NCBI GenBank assembly: GCA_043808235.1
Contig: JAZDFC010000105.1
Coordinates: 313,455-377,454 of the forward strand
Length of the DNA: 64,000 bases
Origin: JAZDFC01 sp043808235
GTDB lineage: Bacteria > Bacteroidota > Ignavibacteria > Ignavibacteriales > Melioribacteraceae
Direction of reading: 5' to 3'
Shown here: positions 54,693 to 63,245 of the stretch, piece by piece
How the letters are laid out: each line of letters starts with the position of its first letter
Numbering within the stretch: the stretch's first letter is position 1
Translations under genes and position numbers: made by a program
Notes under the pieces: model-generated
Told to the model about the DNA's origin: nothing
Database searches by the model: none
The model's input: the letters and a program-made list of their open reading frames with translations, nothing else

Positions 54693-56036
54693 ATGAAACA
54701 AATAATCAATTTCATTTGTGCGATGATATTTATTACCTCATCACTTTTTTCACAGGACACATTAAAACCGCCTGTTCAATTAACCGCCGAAGAAGACCAT
54801 TTAAGACTAATGAAATTGCTTGGTATTGATTTGCTTCGTCCCGGTCCATCGGGCGATTCGAAAGCTCCGAACTACGCAAACACGGACGAGTCCAAAGCGT
54901 CGCCGTATACAAGCTTACCCGATCCGCTTGTATTAAATAACGGCGAAAAAGTTAACTCGCCGGATATTTGGTGGAGTGAACGTCGTGCAGAGATTAGTGA
55001 AGATTTTGATAGAGAAGTATACGGAAGAATGCCGGCAAATACACCGCCGGTTAATTGGGAAATTGTTTTAACCAAGAATGATACTGTTGGAAATATACCT
55101 GTAATCACTAAAAAATTAATTGGGCATGTTGATAACTCGTTATATCCATTAATAAAAGTTGATATCGATTTATCTCTTGTAACTCCCGCGAATGCTGATG
55201 GCCCCGTTCCGGTAATAATGGAGTTCGGATTTGATTTCAGTAAATTTAAAAATTTTGACGAGACCAAACTTCCCCCCGAATTTAATGCATGGAAAGGACA
55301 GATTCTTTCGAAGGGTTGGGGTTATGCCGTAATAGTACCAACAACAGTTCAGGATGACAACGGTGCCGGGTTAACACAGGGAATTATCGGATTGTGCAAT
55401 AAAGGCATGCCGCGTAAAGTTGATGATTGGGGCTCGCTACGCGCATGGGCCTGGGGTGCAAGCCGCGCTCTTGATTATTTTGAAACCGATAAATCGGTCG
55501 ATGCAAAGAAAATAGGGATAGAAGGAATATCCCGTTACGGAAAAGCGGCACTTGTAACAATGGCTTACGACGAAAGATTTGCAATTGCGTTTGTCGGTTC
55601 TTCGGGAGCTGCGGGTGCAAAAATTCACCGCCGTTTCTTTGGCGAGCAGGTAGAGAATATCGCTTCGTCTTTTGAATATCATTGGATGACGGGGAATTAT
55701 ATTAAGTATGCCGGACCGCTCATAGCAAACGATTTACCGGTTGATTCGCATGAGTTGATTACACTGTGTGCACCGAGACCGGTTTTTATTGGCGTAGGTT
55801 CGCCGACTGTTGAAGGTCAATGGATTGATGCAAAAGGAATGTTCCTTGCGGCGGTGTATGCCGGACCGGTTTACATACTTCTTGGCAAAAAAGATTTGGG
55901 AGTTACTGAGTTCCCGCCGATTGAAACTACATTGATTGACGGAGATATTGCATTCCGACAGCATAGCGGCGGACATACGAACGGACCAAACTGGGAAGCG
56001 TTTTTGAAGTTTGCAGAGCGTTATTTCAAAAATTAA
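54693..56036 (+). CDS. CE15 glucuronoyl methylesterase
   Basis: Signal peptide ending LFSQ. The core alpha/beta-hydrolase carries the family motif GISRYGKAAL with the nucleophile near Ser280, the preceding DDWGSLRAWAWGASRALDYFE segment and the histidine region RQHSGGHTNGPNW near residue 425. FDREVYGRMPANTPPV marks the N-terminal cap. CE15 enzymes cut the ester between glucuronic acid of xylan and lignin alcohols, freeing glucuronoxylan from the cell wall. Length (447) is usual. The family often reads G-C-S-R-x-G-K; here Cys is Ile, as in many bacterial members. Confidence 0.92.
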   Translation: MKQIINFICAMIFITSSLFSQDTLKPPVQLTAEEDHLRLMKLLGIDLLRPGPSGDSKAPNYANTDESKASPYTSLPDPLVLNNGEKVNSPDIWWSERRAEISEDFDREVYGRMPANTPPVNWEIVLTKNDTVGNIPVITKKLIGHVDNSLYPLIKVDIDLSLVTPANADGPVPVIMEFGFDFSKFKNFDETKLPPEFNAWKGQILSKGWGYAVIVPTTVQDDNGAGLTQGIIGLCNKGMPRKVDDWGSLRAWAWGASRALDYFETDKSVDAKKIGIEGISRYGKAALVTMAYDERFAIAFVGSSGAAGAKIHRRFFGEQVENIASSFEYHWMTGNYIKYAGPLIANDLPVDSHELITLCAPRPVFIGVGSPTVEGQWIDAKGMFLAAVYAGPVYILLGKKDLGVTEFPPIETTLIDGDIAFRQHSGGHTNGPNWEAFLKFAERYFKN

Positions 56037-56135
56037 AATTTGGCAGTATGAATTTTTGTTGACTGATATCTGCCGAAACAAGTATTTAAAAAAGGATGAT
56101 TCTTTTACAGTAAAGATTAATAAAAAAGGTGTATA

Positions 56136-57470
56136 ATGAGCACGAATTATTATCCTCTTTTCAGAGAGGTTTTCTTTTCAACAAAGAAAAGAATAGACAG
56201 CAGTTTTTTACTGCGCATATTTATATTAATAATTATTTCCAATAACATAATTTTAAAAGCCCAGTTGGCTGAGGGACACGATAAGTTTCTCGGAAACATT
56301 ATTGGTGGTAGCATTCCTTCTGATTTTATTGATTACTGGAACCAGGTTACACCGGAAAATGCCGGTAAGTGGGGAAGCGCCGAACCATCTAAGGATTCAT
56401 ACAACTGGGGAGGATTGGATAATATTTATAATTACGCTAAGACGAACGATCTTCCATATAAACATCACACGCTAATCTGGGGTTCGCAATATCCTGCATG
56501 GATAGCTAATATCACTAACCTTGAGGAGAAGGCTGATCAGATTGAAGAATGGATAAGACTTGTTAGTGAGAGATATCCTGAGATGGATTTTGTTGATGTT
56601 GTGAACGAACCGCTTCACGCACCACCGGATAAATTTATGGATGCGATGGGCGGTAGTGGAACCACCGGATGGGACTGGGTAATATGGGCTTTCGAAAAAG
56701 CAAGAGAATATATGCCCGAAGCCAAATTGATTCTGAATGATTATGGTATTATCAACGACAACTCCAGCACAAACAAATTAATAGTGATTATAAATCTGCT
56801 GAAGGAACGAAATCTAATTGATGCAATAGGAATACAAGGTCATTCTTTCGAACTGAGTAATACTTCCGCCGCAACAATGAACAGTAACTTAAACAAACTT
56901 GCCGCAACGGGACTTCCAATTTACATCTCCGAATTTGACATTAACGAAGTTAACGATGAAACTCAGAGACAAAAATACAGCAGCATATTCCCGGTGCTGT
57001 GGGAACATCCCGGTGTTAGGGGGATTACTTTATGGGGTTATATACAAGGACAAATTTGGCAGCAAAACGGCTACCTTGTTCGGACAAACGGTACGGAAAG
57101 ACCGGCTCTTGAATGGCTGCGTGATTATTTGAGCGGGACAGTTGATATTGAGGAAACAGCAAGTGAACTTCCAAAAACTTTTTCACTTGAACAAAATTAT
57201 CCCAACCCGTTTAATCCTTCAACCAAAATTAAATATATTGTGCCTACTGTAGAGACGCCATATATGGCGTCTTTACAAACTTCATTAAAAATATATAATG
57301 TGTTGGGTCGGGAAGTAGCAACATTAGTTGATGATGACAAGAATCCGGGTATTTATGAAGTTGAATGGGATGCTTCCGGTTGTCCGTCAGGAGTGTATAT
57401 TTGTAAATTGTCCGTTTCCAGCGAAACGGATAATTTTGTTCTGTCAAAAAAAATGATGCTTGTGAAATAA
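56136..57470 (+). CDS. GH10 endo-1,4-beta-xylanase with T9SS tail
   Basis: An unusually long signal sequence (about 42 residues with a late hydrophobic core IFILIIISNNIILKAQ) is followed by a compact GH10 barrel. Landmarks are NQVTPENAGKWGSAEP, KHHTLIWGSQYPAW, acid/base Glu158 in VDVVNEP, and nucleophile Glu266 in PIYISEFDI. The T9SS tail starts SLEQNYPNPFNPSTK and contains VETPYMASL, encoded by an inserted palindrome (57249-57276). It cuts the xylan backbone at the cell surface. Transcribed in the order GH10-GH30-GH43 with short gaps (47 and 27 bases). Confidence 0.93.
   Translation: MSTNYYPLFREVFFSTKKRIDSSFLLRIFILIIISNNIILKAQLAEGHDKFLGNIIGGSIPSDFIDYWNQVTPENAGKWGSAEPSKDSYNWGGLDNIYNYAKTNDLPYKHHTLIWGSQYPAWIANITNLEEKADQIEEWIRLVSERYPEMDFVDVVNEPLHAPPDKFMDAMGGSGTTGWDWVIWAFEKAREYMPEAKLILNDYGIINDNSSTNKLIVIINLLKERNLIDAIGIQGHSFELSNTSAATMNSNLNKLAATGLPIYISEFDINEVNDETQRQKYSSIFPVLWEHPGVRGITLWGYIQGQIWQQNGYLVRTNGTERPALEWLRDYLSGTVDIEETASELPKTFSLEQNYPNPFNPSTKIKYIVPTVETPYMASLQTSLKIYNVLGREVATLVDDDKNPGIYEVEWDASGCPSGVYICKLSVSSETDNFVLSKKMMLVK
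57249..57276. repeat. 28-bp palindrome inserted in GH10 sorting tail (copy 1)
   Basis: GTAGAGACGCCATA and its near-perfect complement TATGGCGTCTTTAC (one mismatch to a perfect palindrome). It is read in frame as VETPYMASL. Together with flanking bases it makes the tail seven residues longer than other T9SS tails in this window. Copy 2 is at 58955-58982. Confidence 0.85.
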
Positions 57471-57517
57471 AAAGTAACTCTGAAATATTTTTAAAACTAA
57501 AATAATAGGAAAGATAA

Positions 57518-59176
57518 ATGGAGCAATATCGTAAAAATTTTGTAATTATAATTTTACTAATAGTCTTAGGCTTTTCTGGAATTAATAAAGATTTGTTTGC
57601 CGGCGGAGTAGTTAAAACAAAAGAGACTCATCAAACAATGATTGGATTCGGCGCCGCCATTGCATGGTATGAAGGCACTTTGGCCAATCATCCTAAAAGG
57701 GAAGAAGTATATAATTACATTTTTAACGATCTCGGGCTCGATATACTAAGAATTAGAAATACATACCGGTATAATCCAGCTGCTTTTGCAACAGACTTTA
57801 GTAAAATTATTACAAAAATGTACCAGGTTTCATCAACCCATCCGAGAGTTTTAATTTCATCATGGTCCCCGCCTTCGGATTTGAAAAGTAATAATAATAC
57901 GAATGGCGGAAGTAATGCGACTTTAAAAAAAGATGATAACGGAAAGTATGTGTACAGATTATTTGCCGAATATTGGGCTGACGCGATAGAAGCATACCAA
58001 AATGCAGGCATCGAACCAGATTATATAAGTCTGCAAAATGAACCTTCTTTCGATGCATCGTGGGAATCGTGCCGTTTTGAACCGTCCGAAACGAGTTCAA
58101 TAGCCGGTTACGGAAAAGCTCTTGATACTCTTTATGCCGTATTGCAGGATGCTGATTTGCATCCTAAAATTTTAGCTGCCGAAGCACATGGAATTGGGTA
58201 CAATGCATTTCAGAATTATGCGAATAAATTTAATCATAACATTGTTGACGGTTACTGTTACCACCTTTATCACGGCGGAACAGGCTCTGCCGAAGATATC
58301 AGCCCGGATACATTCAACTCAAATTTACTAACGATCGGAAATAATTACGACGACAAGCCGATATGGCAAACAGAATTCGACCGCGGAACATGGCTGCAAA
58401 CCGCATGGTTGATGCAGAACAGTTTGGTAAGTGGAAATGTCTCGGCTTATTTATGGTGGGAATTAATATGGGGCTCCGGCGGCAAACCTTTAATTGAACT
58501 TGGAGGAAGCACATACACAATTACAAAATATTACTGGGCTTTCCGGCAATTCTCAAAATATATTGATGAAGGTTGGAAGCGTGTTACTGCCGAATCCGAT
58601 GTTGCCAACTTGCGTGTCTCCGCATTTGCCAATCCCGAAGACAGCAAACTGACAATAGTAATAGTGAATGTCGCGGACGATATTGAAGAAATGAGTTTTG
58701 ACATCCAGGATTTCAATGTTGCCGGCGGGAAGATTATAAGAACATCGGAAACAGAAGATGGCGTTGTTGTTTCGGATTACGTTTCGAATTCAGTTATCCA
58801 ATTCCCTGAATTATCAATAACTACTTTGTCGTTGTACGACCAAACCGTTGGTTTGGAAGATAATATTTCGCAGACTCCATCGGAATTTTCTTTGTCTCAG
58901 AATTATCCGAATCCATTTAATCCGACAACTAAAATAAGATATTCTTTACCAGCCGTAGAGACGCCATATATGGCGTCTCTAAAAACTACATTGATAGTTT
59001 ATGATATACTCGGCAGAGAAATTACAACACTTGTGAATGAAGAACAGAATCCAGGCACATACGAAGTTGAATTCAACGGAGATACTCTCCCAAGCGGGAT
59101 TTATCTCTGCAAAATGTCCGCCACAGGCAGGGCGGGAAATTTTAACACTACAATCAAATTAATGCTAATTAAATGA
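57518..59176 (+). CDS. GH30 glucuronoxylanase with T9SS tail
   Basis: Signal peptide about 1-33. The GH30 catalytic domain begins TKETHQTMIGFGAAIAWYEG and contains RIRNTYRYN, LISSWSPPSDLKSN, acid/base Glu175 in SLQNEPSF and nucleophile Glu286 in WQTEFDRG. The side beta-domain ends at about residue 445. The presence beside GH115 and CE15 suggests a subfamily 8-type enzyme that needs glucuronic acid side chains, though the subfamily needs checking. The T9SS tail (SLSQNYPNPFNPTTK) includes a second copy of the palindrome-encoded VETPYMASL. Confidence 0.9.
   Translation: MEQYRKNFVIIILLIVLGFSGINKDLFAGGVVKTKETHQTMIGFGAAIAWYEGTLANHPKREEVYNYIFNDLGLDILRIRNTYRYNPAAFATDFSKIITKMYQVSSTHPRVLISSWSPPSDLKSNNNTNGGSNATLKKDDNGKYVYRLFAEYWADAIEAYQNAGIEPDYISLQNEPSFDASWESCRFEPSETSSIAGYGKALDTLYAVLQDADLHPKILAAEAHGIGYNAFQNYANKFNHNIVDGYCYHLYHGGTGSAEDISPDTFNSNLLTIGNNYDDKPIWQTEFDRGTWLQTAWLMQNSLVSGNVSAYLWWELIWGSGGKPLIELGGSTYTITKYYWAFRQFSKYIDEGWKRVTAESDVANLRVSAFANPEDSKLTIVIVNVADDIEEMSFDIQDFNVAGGKIIRTSETEDGVVVSDYVSNSVIQFPELSITTLSLYDQTVGLEDNISQTPSEFSLSQNYPNPFNPTTKIRYSLPAVETPYMASLKTTLIVYDILGREITTLVNEEQNPGTYEVEFNGDTLPSGIYLCKMSATGRAGNFNTTIKLMLIK
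58955..58982. repeat. 28-bp palindrome inserted in GH30 sorting tail (copy 2)
   Basis: GTAGAGACGCCATA and TATGGCGTCTCTAA: a perfect palindrome except for the last base. Same relative position and reading frame as copy 1 in the neighbouring GH10 gene, giving VETPYMASL. Confidence 0.85.
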
Positions 59177-59203
59177 TGAAATAAATTCAACAAGGAATCA
59201 GAA

Positions 59204-61222
59204 ATGAAAATTTGTAAAACCATTAGCATGTTAATTCTCCTGGCGCTATCGCTTTCGAATATTGACGCCCAACAGTCGGATAATCCAACAACATTCTGTA
59301 ATCCGTTAAATCTCAGCTATCGTTTTATGAGCGATGCAGTGGATGCGCGCGAAGCTGCTGATCCGGTAATAGTTTTGTTCAAAGATAATTATTACCTGTT
59401 TGCATCACGTTCCGGTGGTTACTGGACATCTCCCGATTTAAGAACATGGACATTCATTGTTCCAACCGGAATGAATTCAATAATCGAGGTGTATGCACCG
59501 GGTATAATTGAAATGCGCGACTCACTTTTTTATGTCGGGTCGAATTTCACACAAATTTATAAAACCGCCGATCCGATAGCGGGCGTCTGGGAAAAATCAA
59601 AATATACAGTAAAAAACTATGGCGACCCGGCTCTCTTTCTCGATGATGATGGAAAATTATATATGTATTATGGTCTTTCGAATGCAGCGCCCACAAGCGT
59701 TGTAGAACTTGATCCGATGACTTTCAAAGAAATAGGTTCGTCTGTAAATATTGTTACTGCAAATGCAGCAAATCACGGATGGGAAAGACGCGGCGACGAT
59801 AACTTGCTTGATGAGAAACCATGGATTGAAGGATCGTGGATGGTAAAGCACAACAATAAATATCATTTGCATTACGCAGGTCCCGGCACTGAATTTAAAA
59901 CTTATGCAGATGGAATTTATGTTGCTGATTCTCCGAAGGGTCCTTTCACTTATGCTGATTACAGTCCGTTTGCATTTAAACCTACCGGGTTTATCTGCGG
60001 AGCCGGTCATGGCTGCACATTCAAAGCAAAGGATGGAAATTATTGGCGCATAGGAACGATGACTATTTCTGTTAAACATATGTTTGAACGGCGGCTCGGT
60101 TTATTTCCGGTTGCATTTGATGCCGACGGAAATATACATTGCAATACCGAATTTGGCGATTGGCCGCAATACCTGCCCGGTGAAATTCAAGATCAGGCAG
60201 AAAATAATTTTGCGGGGCTGCTGCTGCTGTCGCATAAAAAATACGCCGAGGCTTCGACATTACTTGGTGAGCATACAATCGATCAAGCTATTGACGAGGA
60301 AGCGAGAACATATTGGAGCGCAAAAAGCGGGAATCCAGGCGAATGGTACATGGTGGATCTTGGAGTGACTTGCACGGTTAAAGCTATCCAGGTGAATTTT
60401 GCGGAAGAAGGAACAACACCTTCGCTTGTTAGAGGAAGAACCAATCCCATCTATGAGCAATATAAAATTGAAGTGTCGAATGATAAAGAAAACTGGAATT
60501 TGATTATTGATAAAAGCGGAAACACTGCGGATGTGCCGCATGATTATTTTGAACTGGCGCAGTCAGTTGATGCGAGGTATGTTAGAATTATAAATGTATT
60601 TACTCCAGGCGAAGGAAAATTTGCTCTTCGTGAATTCCGTGTTTTCGGAAACACAGCCATTGAAACTGAATTTTGGAATGTCACCGACTTTACAGTTCAA
60701 CGCGACGAAGACGGACGCAATGCTTTGATTAAATGGCAGACTGGAAACGCCGATGGTTGTATTGTTCGATACGGAATTGCTGCCGACAAACTTTATAATA
60801 ATTACATGGTTTACGATGCAGACAGCATTTGGATTCATAGTTTGAACAAAGGCGTTGAATACTTTTTTGAAGTGGAAGCATTCGAAAGCGGAACGGAATA
60901 TTATTACGGTGAATACTCGGATGTGAAAGATCAAAACGAAAAACCTTTGCCGGAAGAATATAAGCTGAATCAAAACTACCCGAATCCATTTAATCCATCG
61001 ACGGTAATAAGTTATCAAATTCCCCTAGAGAGCAAAGTGACGTTAAAAATTTATGATGTTCTTGGAAGAGAAATCACTACACTCGTTGATGAAATACAGA
61101 GACCCGGTAGTTACAATTCTACATTCAGCATTCTAAATTCTTCGTTATCAAGTGGAATATATTTTTGCGAGCTATCAACGGAGAGTATTAGGCTGCATCG
61201 GAAAATGGCATTTGTCAAATAA
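59204..61222 (+). CDS. GH43 beta-xylosidase/arabinofuranosidase with F5/8-type CBM and T9SS tail
   Basis: Signal peptide ending IDAQ. The five-bladed GH43 propeller shows the three catalytic acids: Asp53 in AADPVIVLFKDNYYL, Asp141 in YGDPALFLDDDGKLYMYYG and Glu209 in KPWIEGSWMVKHNN. A discoidin (F5/8 type C)-like module covers about 345-490 (SHKKYAEASTLLGEHTIDQAIDEEA ... RYVRIINVFTPGEGKFALREFRVFG), then an FN3-like segment and a T9SS tail (KLNQNYPNPFNPSTV to HRKMAFVK). It removes arabinose or xylose from xylan fragments. Last enzyme of the xylan cluster. Confidence 0.9.
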   Translation: MKICKTISMLILLALSLSNIDAQQSDNPTTFCNPLNLSYRFMSDAVDAREAADPVIVLFKDNYYLFASRSGGYWTSPDLRTWTFIVPTGMNSIIEVYAPGIIEMRDSLFYVGSNFTQIYKTADPIAGVWEKSKYTVKNYGDPALFLDDDGKLYMYYGLSNAAPTSVVELDPMTFKEIGSSVNIVTANAANHGWERRGDDNLLDEKPWIEGSWMVKHNNKYHLHYAGPGTEFKTYADGIYVADSPKGPFTYADYSPFAFKPTGFICGAGHGCTFKAKDGNYWRIGTMTISVKHMFERRLGLFPVAFDADGNIHCNTEFGDWPQYLPGEIQDQAENNFAGLLLLSHKKYAEASTLLGEHTIDQAIDEEARTYWSAKSGNPGEWYMVDLGVTCTVKAIQVNFAEEGTTPSLVRGRTNPIYEQYKIEVSNDKENWNLIIDKSGNTADVPHDYFELAQSVDARYVRIINVFTPGEGKFALREFRVFGNTAIETEFWNVTDFTVQRDEDGRNALIKWQTGNADGCIVRYGIAADKLYNNYMVYDADSIWIHSLNKGVEYFFEVEAFESGTEYYYGEYSDVKDQNEKPLPEEYKLNQNYPNPFNPSTVISYQIPLESKVTLKIYDVLGREITTLVDEIQRPGSYNSTFSILNSSLSSGIYFCELSTESIRLHRKMAFVK

Positions 61223-61265
61223 TTCTATTTTATATTTGATGTGATTTGTTTTTATGGAGACTATG

Positions 61266-62129
61266 ATGAACGAAAATAATCAAACGGCAATATTACTTTT
61301 ATCCTGCCCCGATAGAAGAGGATTGGTTTCGCGTCTTTCAAATTTCGTATTCGAACGCGGCGGGAACATTCTCGACCTCGATGAGCATGTTGATATCGAC
61401 GATAAATATTTTTTTGTAAGAATTGCCTGGGATATAAAGGATTTCTCTGTTCCGAAAACCGAAGTGGCAGATGCTTTTGCTCCCCTTGGTAAAGAATTTA
61501 ACGCCGAATGGAAAATTAATTTCACCGGATCGAAACAACGTATTGCCGTCCTTGTTTCAAAACATGATCATTGCCTTCAAGAGATTTTATGGCGGCATAA
61601 GCTTGGCGAATTTAACATCGAGATTCCGCTCGTAATTTCCAATCACCAGGATTTAAAACCGCTTGCCGATCTGTATGGAATTCCCTTTCATATTTTTCCT
61701 GTTACCGGTGAAAATAAATCCGAACAGGAGAAAGAAGAATTATTATTATTGAAAGAAGAGAAAATCGATACGATTGTGTTAGCCCGCTACATGCAGGTTC
61801 TGTCTCCAAATTTTGTCAATGAATATCCAAATCAAATTATAAATATTCATCACTCGTTTCTGCCTGCATTTGTAGGAAGCAATCCTTATAAGCAGGCTTA
61901 CGAACGTGGAGTAAAAATCATCGGCGCGACAAGCCATTATGTTACACATGAACTTGACGAAGGTCCGATCATTGAGCAGGATATAAGTAGAATATCGCAC
62001 AGGGATACAATTACCGATTTGGTGCGTAAAGGTCGCGACCTCGAACGGCTGATTCTCGCAAAAGCATTGGCATATCACTCCGAACACCGGATACTTGTTC
62101 ATGGAAAGAAAACAGTTATTTTCAATTGA
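61266..62129 (+). CDS. purU: Formyltetrahydrofolate deformylase
   Basis: N-terminal ACT domain (AILLLSCPDRRGLVSRLSNFVFERGGNILDLDEHVD) followed by a formyltransferase-type domain (RIAVLVSKHDHCLQEIL, DTIVLARYMQVLSPNF, INIHHSFLPAFVGSNPYKQAYERGVKIIGATSHYV, HELDEGPIIEQD). PurU releases formate and THF from 10-formyl-THF to balance one-carbon pools. GGAG six bases before ATG 61266 decides the start; ATGs at 61254 and 61263 are possible. A corrinoid protein is encoded 33 bases downstream. Confidence 0.95.
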   Translation: MNENNQTAILLLSCPDRRGLVSRLSNFVFERGGNILDLDEHVDIDDKYFFVRIAWDIKDFSVPKTEVADAFAPLGKEFNAEWKINFTGSKQRIAVLVSKHDHCLQEILWRHKLGEFNIEIPLVISNHQDLKPLADLYGIPFHIFPVTGENKSEQEKEELLLLKEEKIDTIVLARYMQVLSPNFVNEYPNQIINIHHSFLPAFVGSNPYKQAYERGVKIIGATSHYVTHELDEGPIIEQDISRISHRDTITDLVRKGRDLERLILAKALAYHSEHRILVHGKKTVIFN

Positions 62130-62162
62130 TCAAAAAATATCGAAACAATTTTTAGAAGTAAT

Positions 62163-62831
62163 ATGAAACAACTTATTGAAAGAATTGGCATCTGTATTGA
62201 ACGCGGTAAGGTAAATAAAGTATCGCCTTTCCCGAAAGATTTGGCTGGACAGGAAGGCTCGGATGAACTGACTAAACAAGCGCTTGAATCTTCTATCAGT
62301 CCCGATGATATTTTAAAAGCATGCAACAGTGGAATGCAGCGCATCGGCGAAAAGTTCAGTCGTAACGAAGTATTTGTCCCGGAATTGCTCATGTCTGCAA
62401 AAGCAATGAACGCTGTTATGGCTCACCTCAAACCTTTCTTTCAATCGGGAACCGTAAAGCGAAAAGGAAAATTTGTACTTGGAACAGTTTCCGGCGACTT
62501 GCACGACATCGGGAAGAATCTCGTTTCGATGGTGGTTGAAGGAAACGGATGGGAAGTTATCGATCTCGGCGTTGATGTTAAACCTGCAAAGTTTATTGAA
62601 AAGATAAAAGAGCATCCCGGCTGCGCAGTTGGACTGAGTGCACTGTTAACGACAACGATGGCGAATATGTCGAAGACTGTTGCTGAAATAAAAGCGCAAT
62701 TCCAGGATGTAAAAATTATTGTCGGCGGAGCCCCGCTTTCAAAAGAAGCTGCCGTTCAAATGGGCGCAGATGGATACGCACCCGATCCGCAAGGCGCGGT
62801 TGAGTTTTTGAATAGAGTGATTGCTACGTGA
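62163..62831 (+). CDS. Corrinoid (B12-binding) methyl-carrier protein
   Basis: 222 residues with a helical cap domain (LTKQALESSISPDDILKACNSGMQRIGEKFSRNEVFVPELLMSAKAM) and a Rossmann B12 domain bearing the ligand motif GDLHDIGKNLV (D-x-H-x-x-G), SALLTTTM and VGGAPLSKEAAVQMGADGYAPD. This is the methylotrophic corrinoid protein type (MtmC/MtbC/MttC-like), carrying a methyl group on cobalt between two methyltransferases. Neither methyltransferase is present in the window. Gene spacing suggests an operon with purU, linking it to folate one-carbon chemistry. Confidence 0.9.
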   Translation: MKQLIERIGICIERGKVNKVSPFPKDLAGQEGSDELTKQALESSISPDDILKACNSGMQRIGEKFSRNEVFVPELLMSAKAMNAVMAHLKPFFQSGTVKRKGKFVLGTVSGDLHDIGKNLVSMVVEGNGWEVIDLGVDVKPAKFIEKIKEHPGCAVGLSALLTTTMANMSKTVAEIKAQFQDVKIIVGGAPLSKEAAVQMGADGYAPDPQGAVEFLNRVIAT

Positions 62832-62894
62832 AACGAATAATAATCGATATAATAAAAACGATAGACTTTTTTTAGTCTAAAAAAAGGCTGCACT

Positions 62895-63173
62895 ATGAAG
62901 TTGAGCGAACAAGTAAAATCAATTAGTTATCTGAAAGCCAATGCGGCTAATCTGATTGAGGAAATAAATAAAGAACAGAAAACCTTTGTAATCACCCAGA
63001 ATGGAGAAGCGAAAGTTATTGTTCAAGATATCAAAGTTTATGAAAAGACTCAAGAGACTTTGGCGATGCTCAAGTTACTCGCTATGACCCGCAATAAAAG
63101 TAAAAATGCCAAAAGTATTCTCAAAACATTTGCCGATATCCGGCAGAAGAAATATTCAGGAAATCTTGAGTAA
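62895..63173 (+). CDS. Phd/YefM-family antitoxin without an obvious toxin
   Basis: 92 residues: the N-terminal YefM/Phd pattern SYLKANAANLIEEINKEQKTFVITQNGEAKVIVQDIKVYEKTQETLAML, followed by a basic/acidic tail (KYSGNLE) that would wrap a toxin. Such antitoxins bind their promoter and neutralise RelE, ParE or Doc toxins. The next approximately 70 bases contain no toxin gene, so it is an orphan or its toxin has been lost. The ATG is preceded by AAAGGC. Confidence 0.8.
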   Translation: MKLSEQVKSISYLKANAANLIEEINKEQKTFVITQNGEAKVIVQDIKVYEKTQETLAMLKLLAMTRNKSKNAKSILKTFADIRQKKYSGNLE

Positions 63174-63245
63174 TAGGTTATTAAGATAAAATTTGAAGGT
63201 TGGAAAAAAAAATATTGTTCCCAGCGTTATCATAGGTTACCACAT

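Noticed and set aside
62850..62890. AGACT-T-run-AGTCT hairpin before the antitoxin as a terminator
   Set aside because: The stem is only five bases; it could equally be chance in AT-rich DNA.
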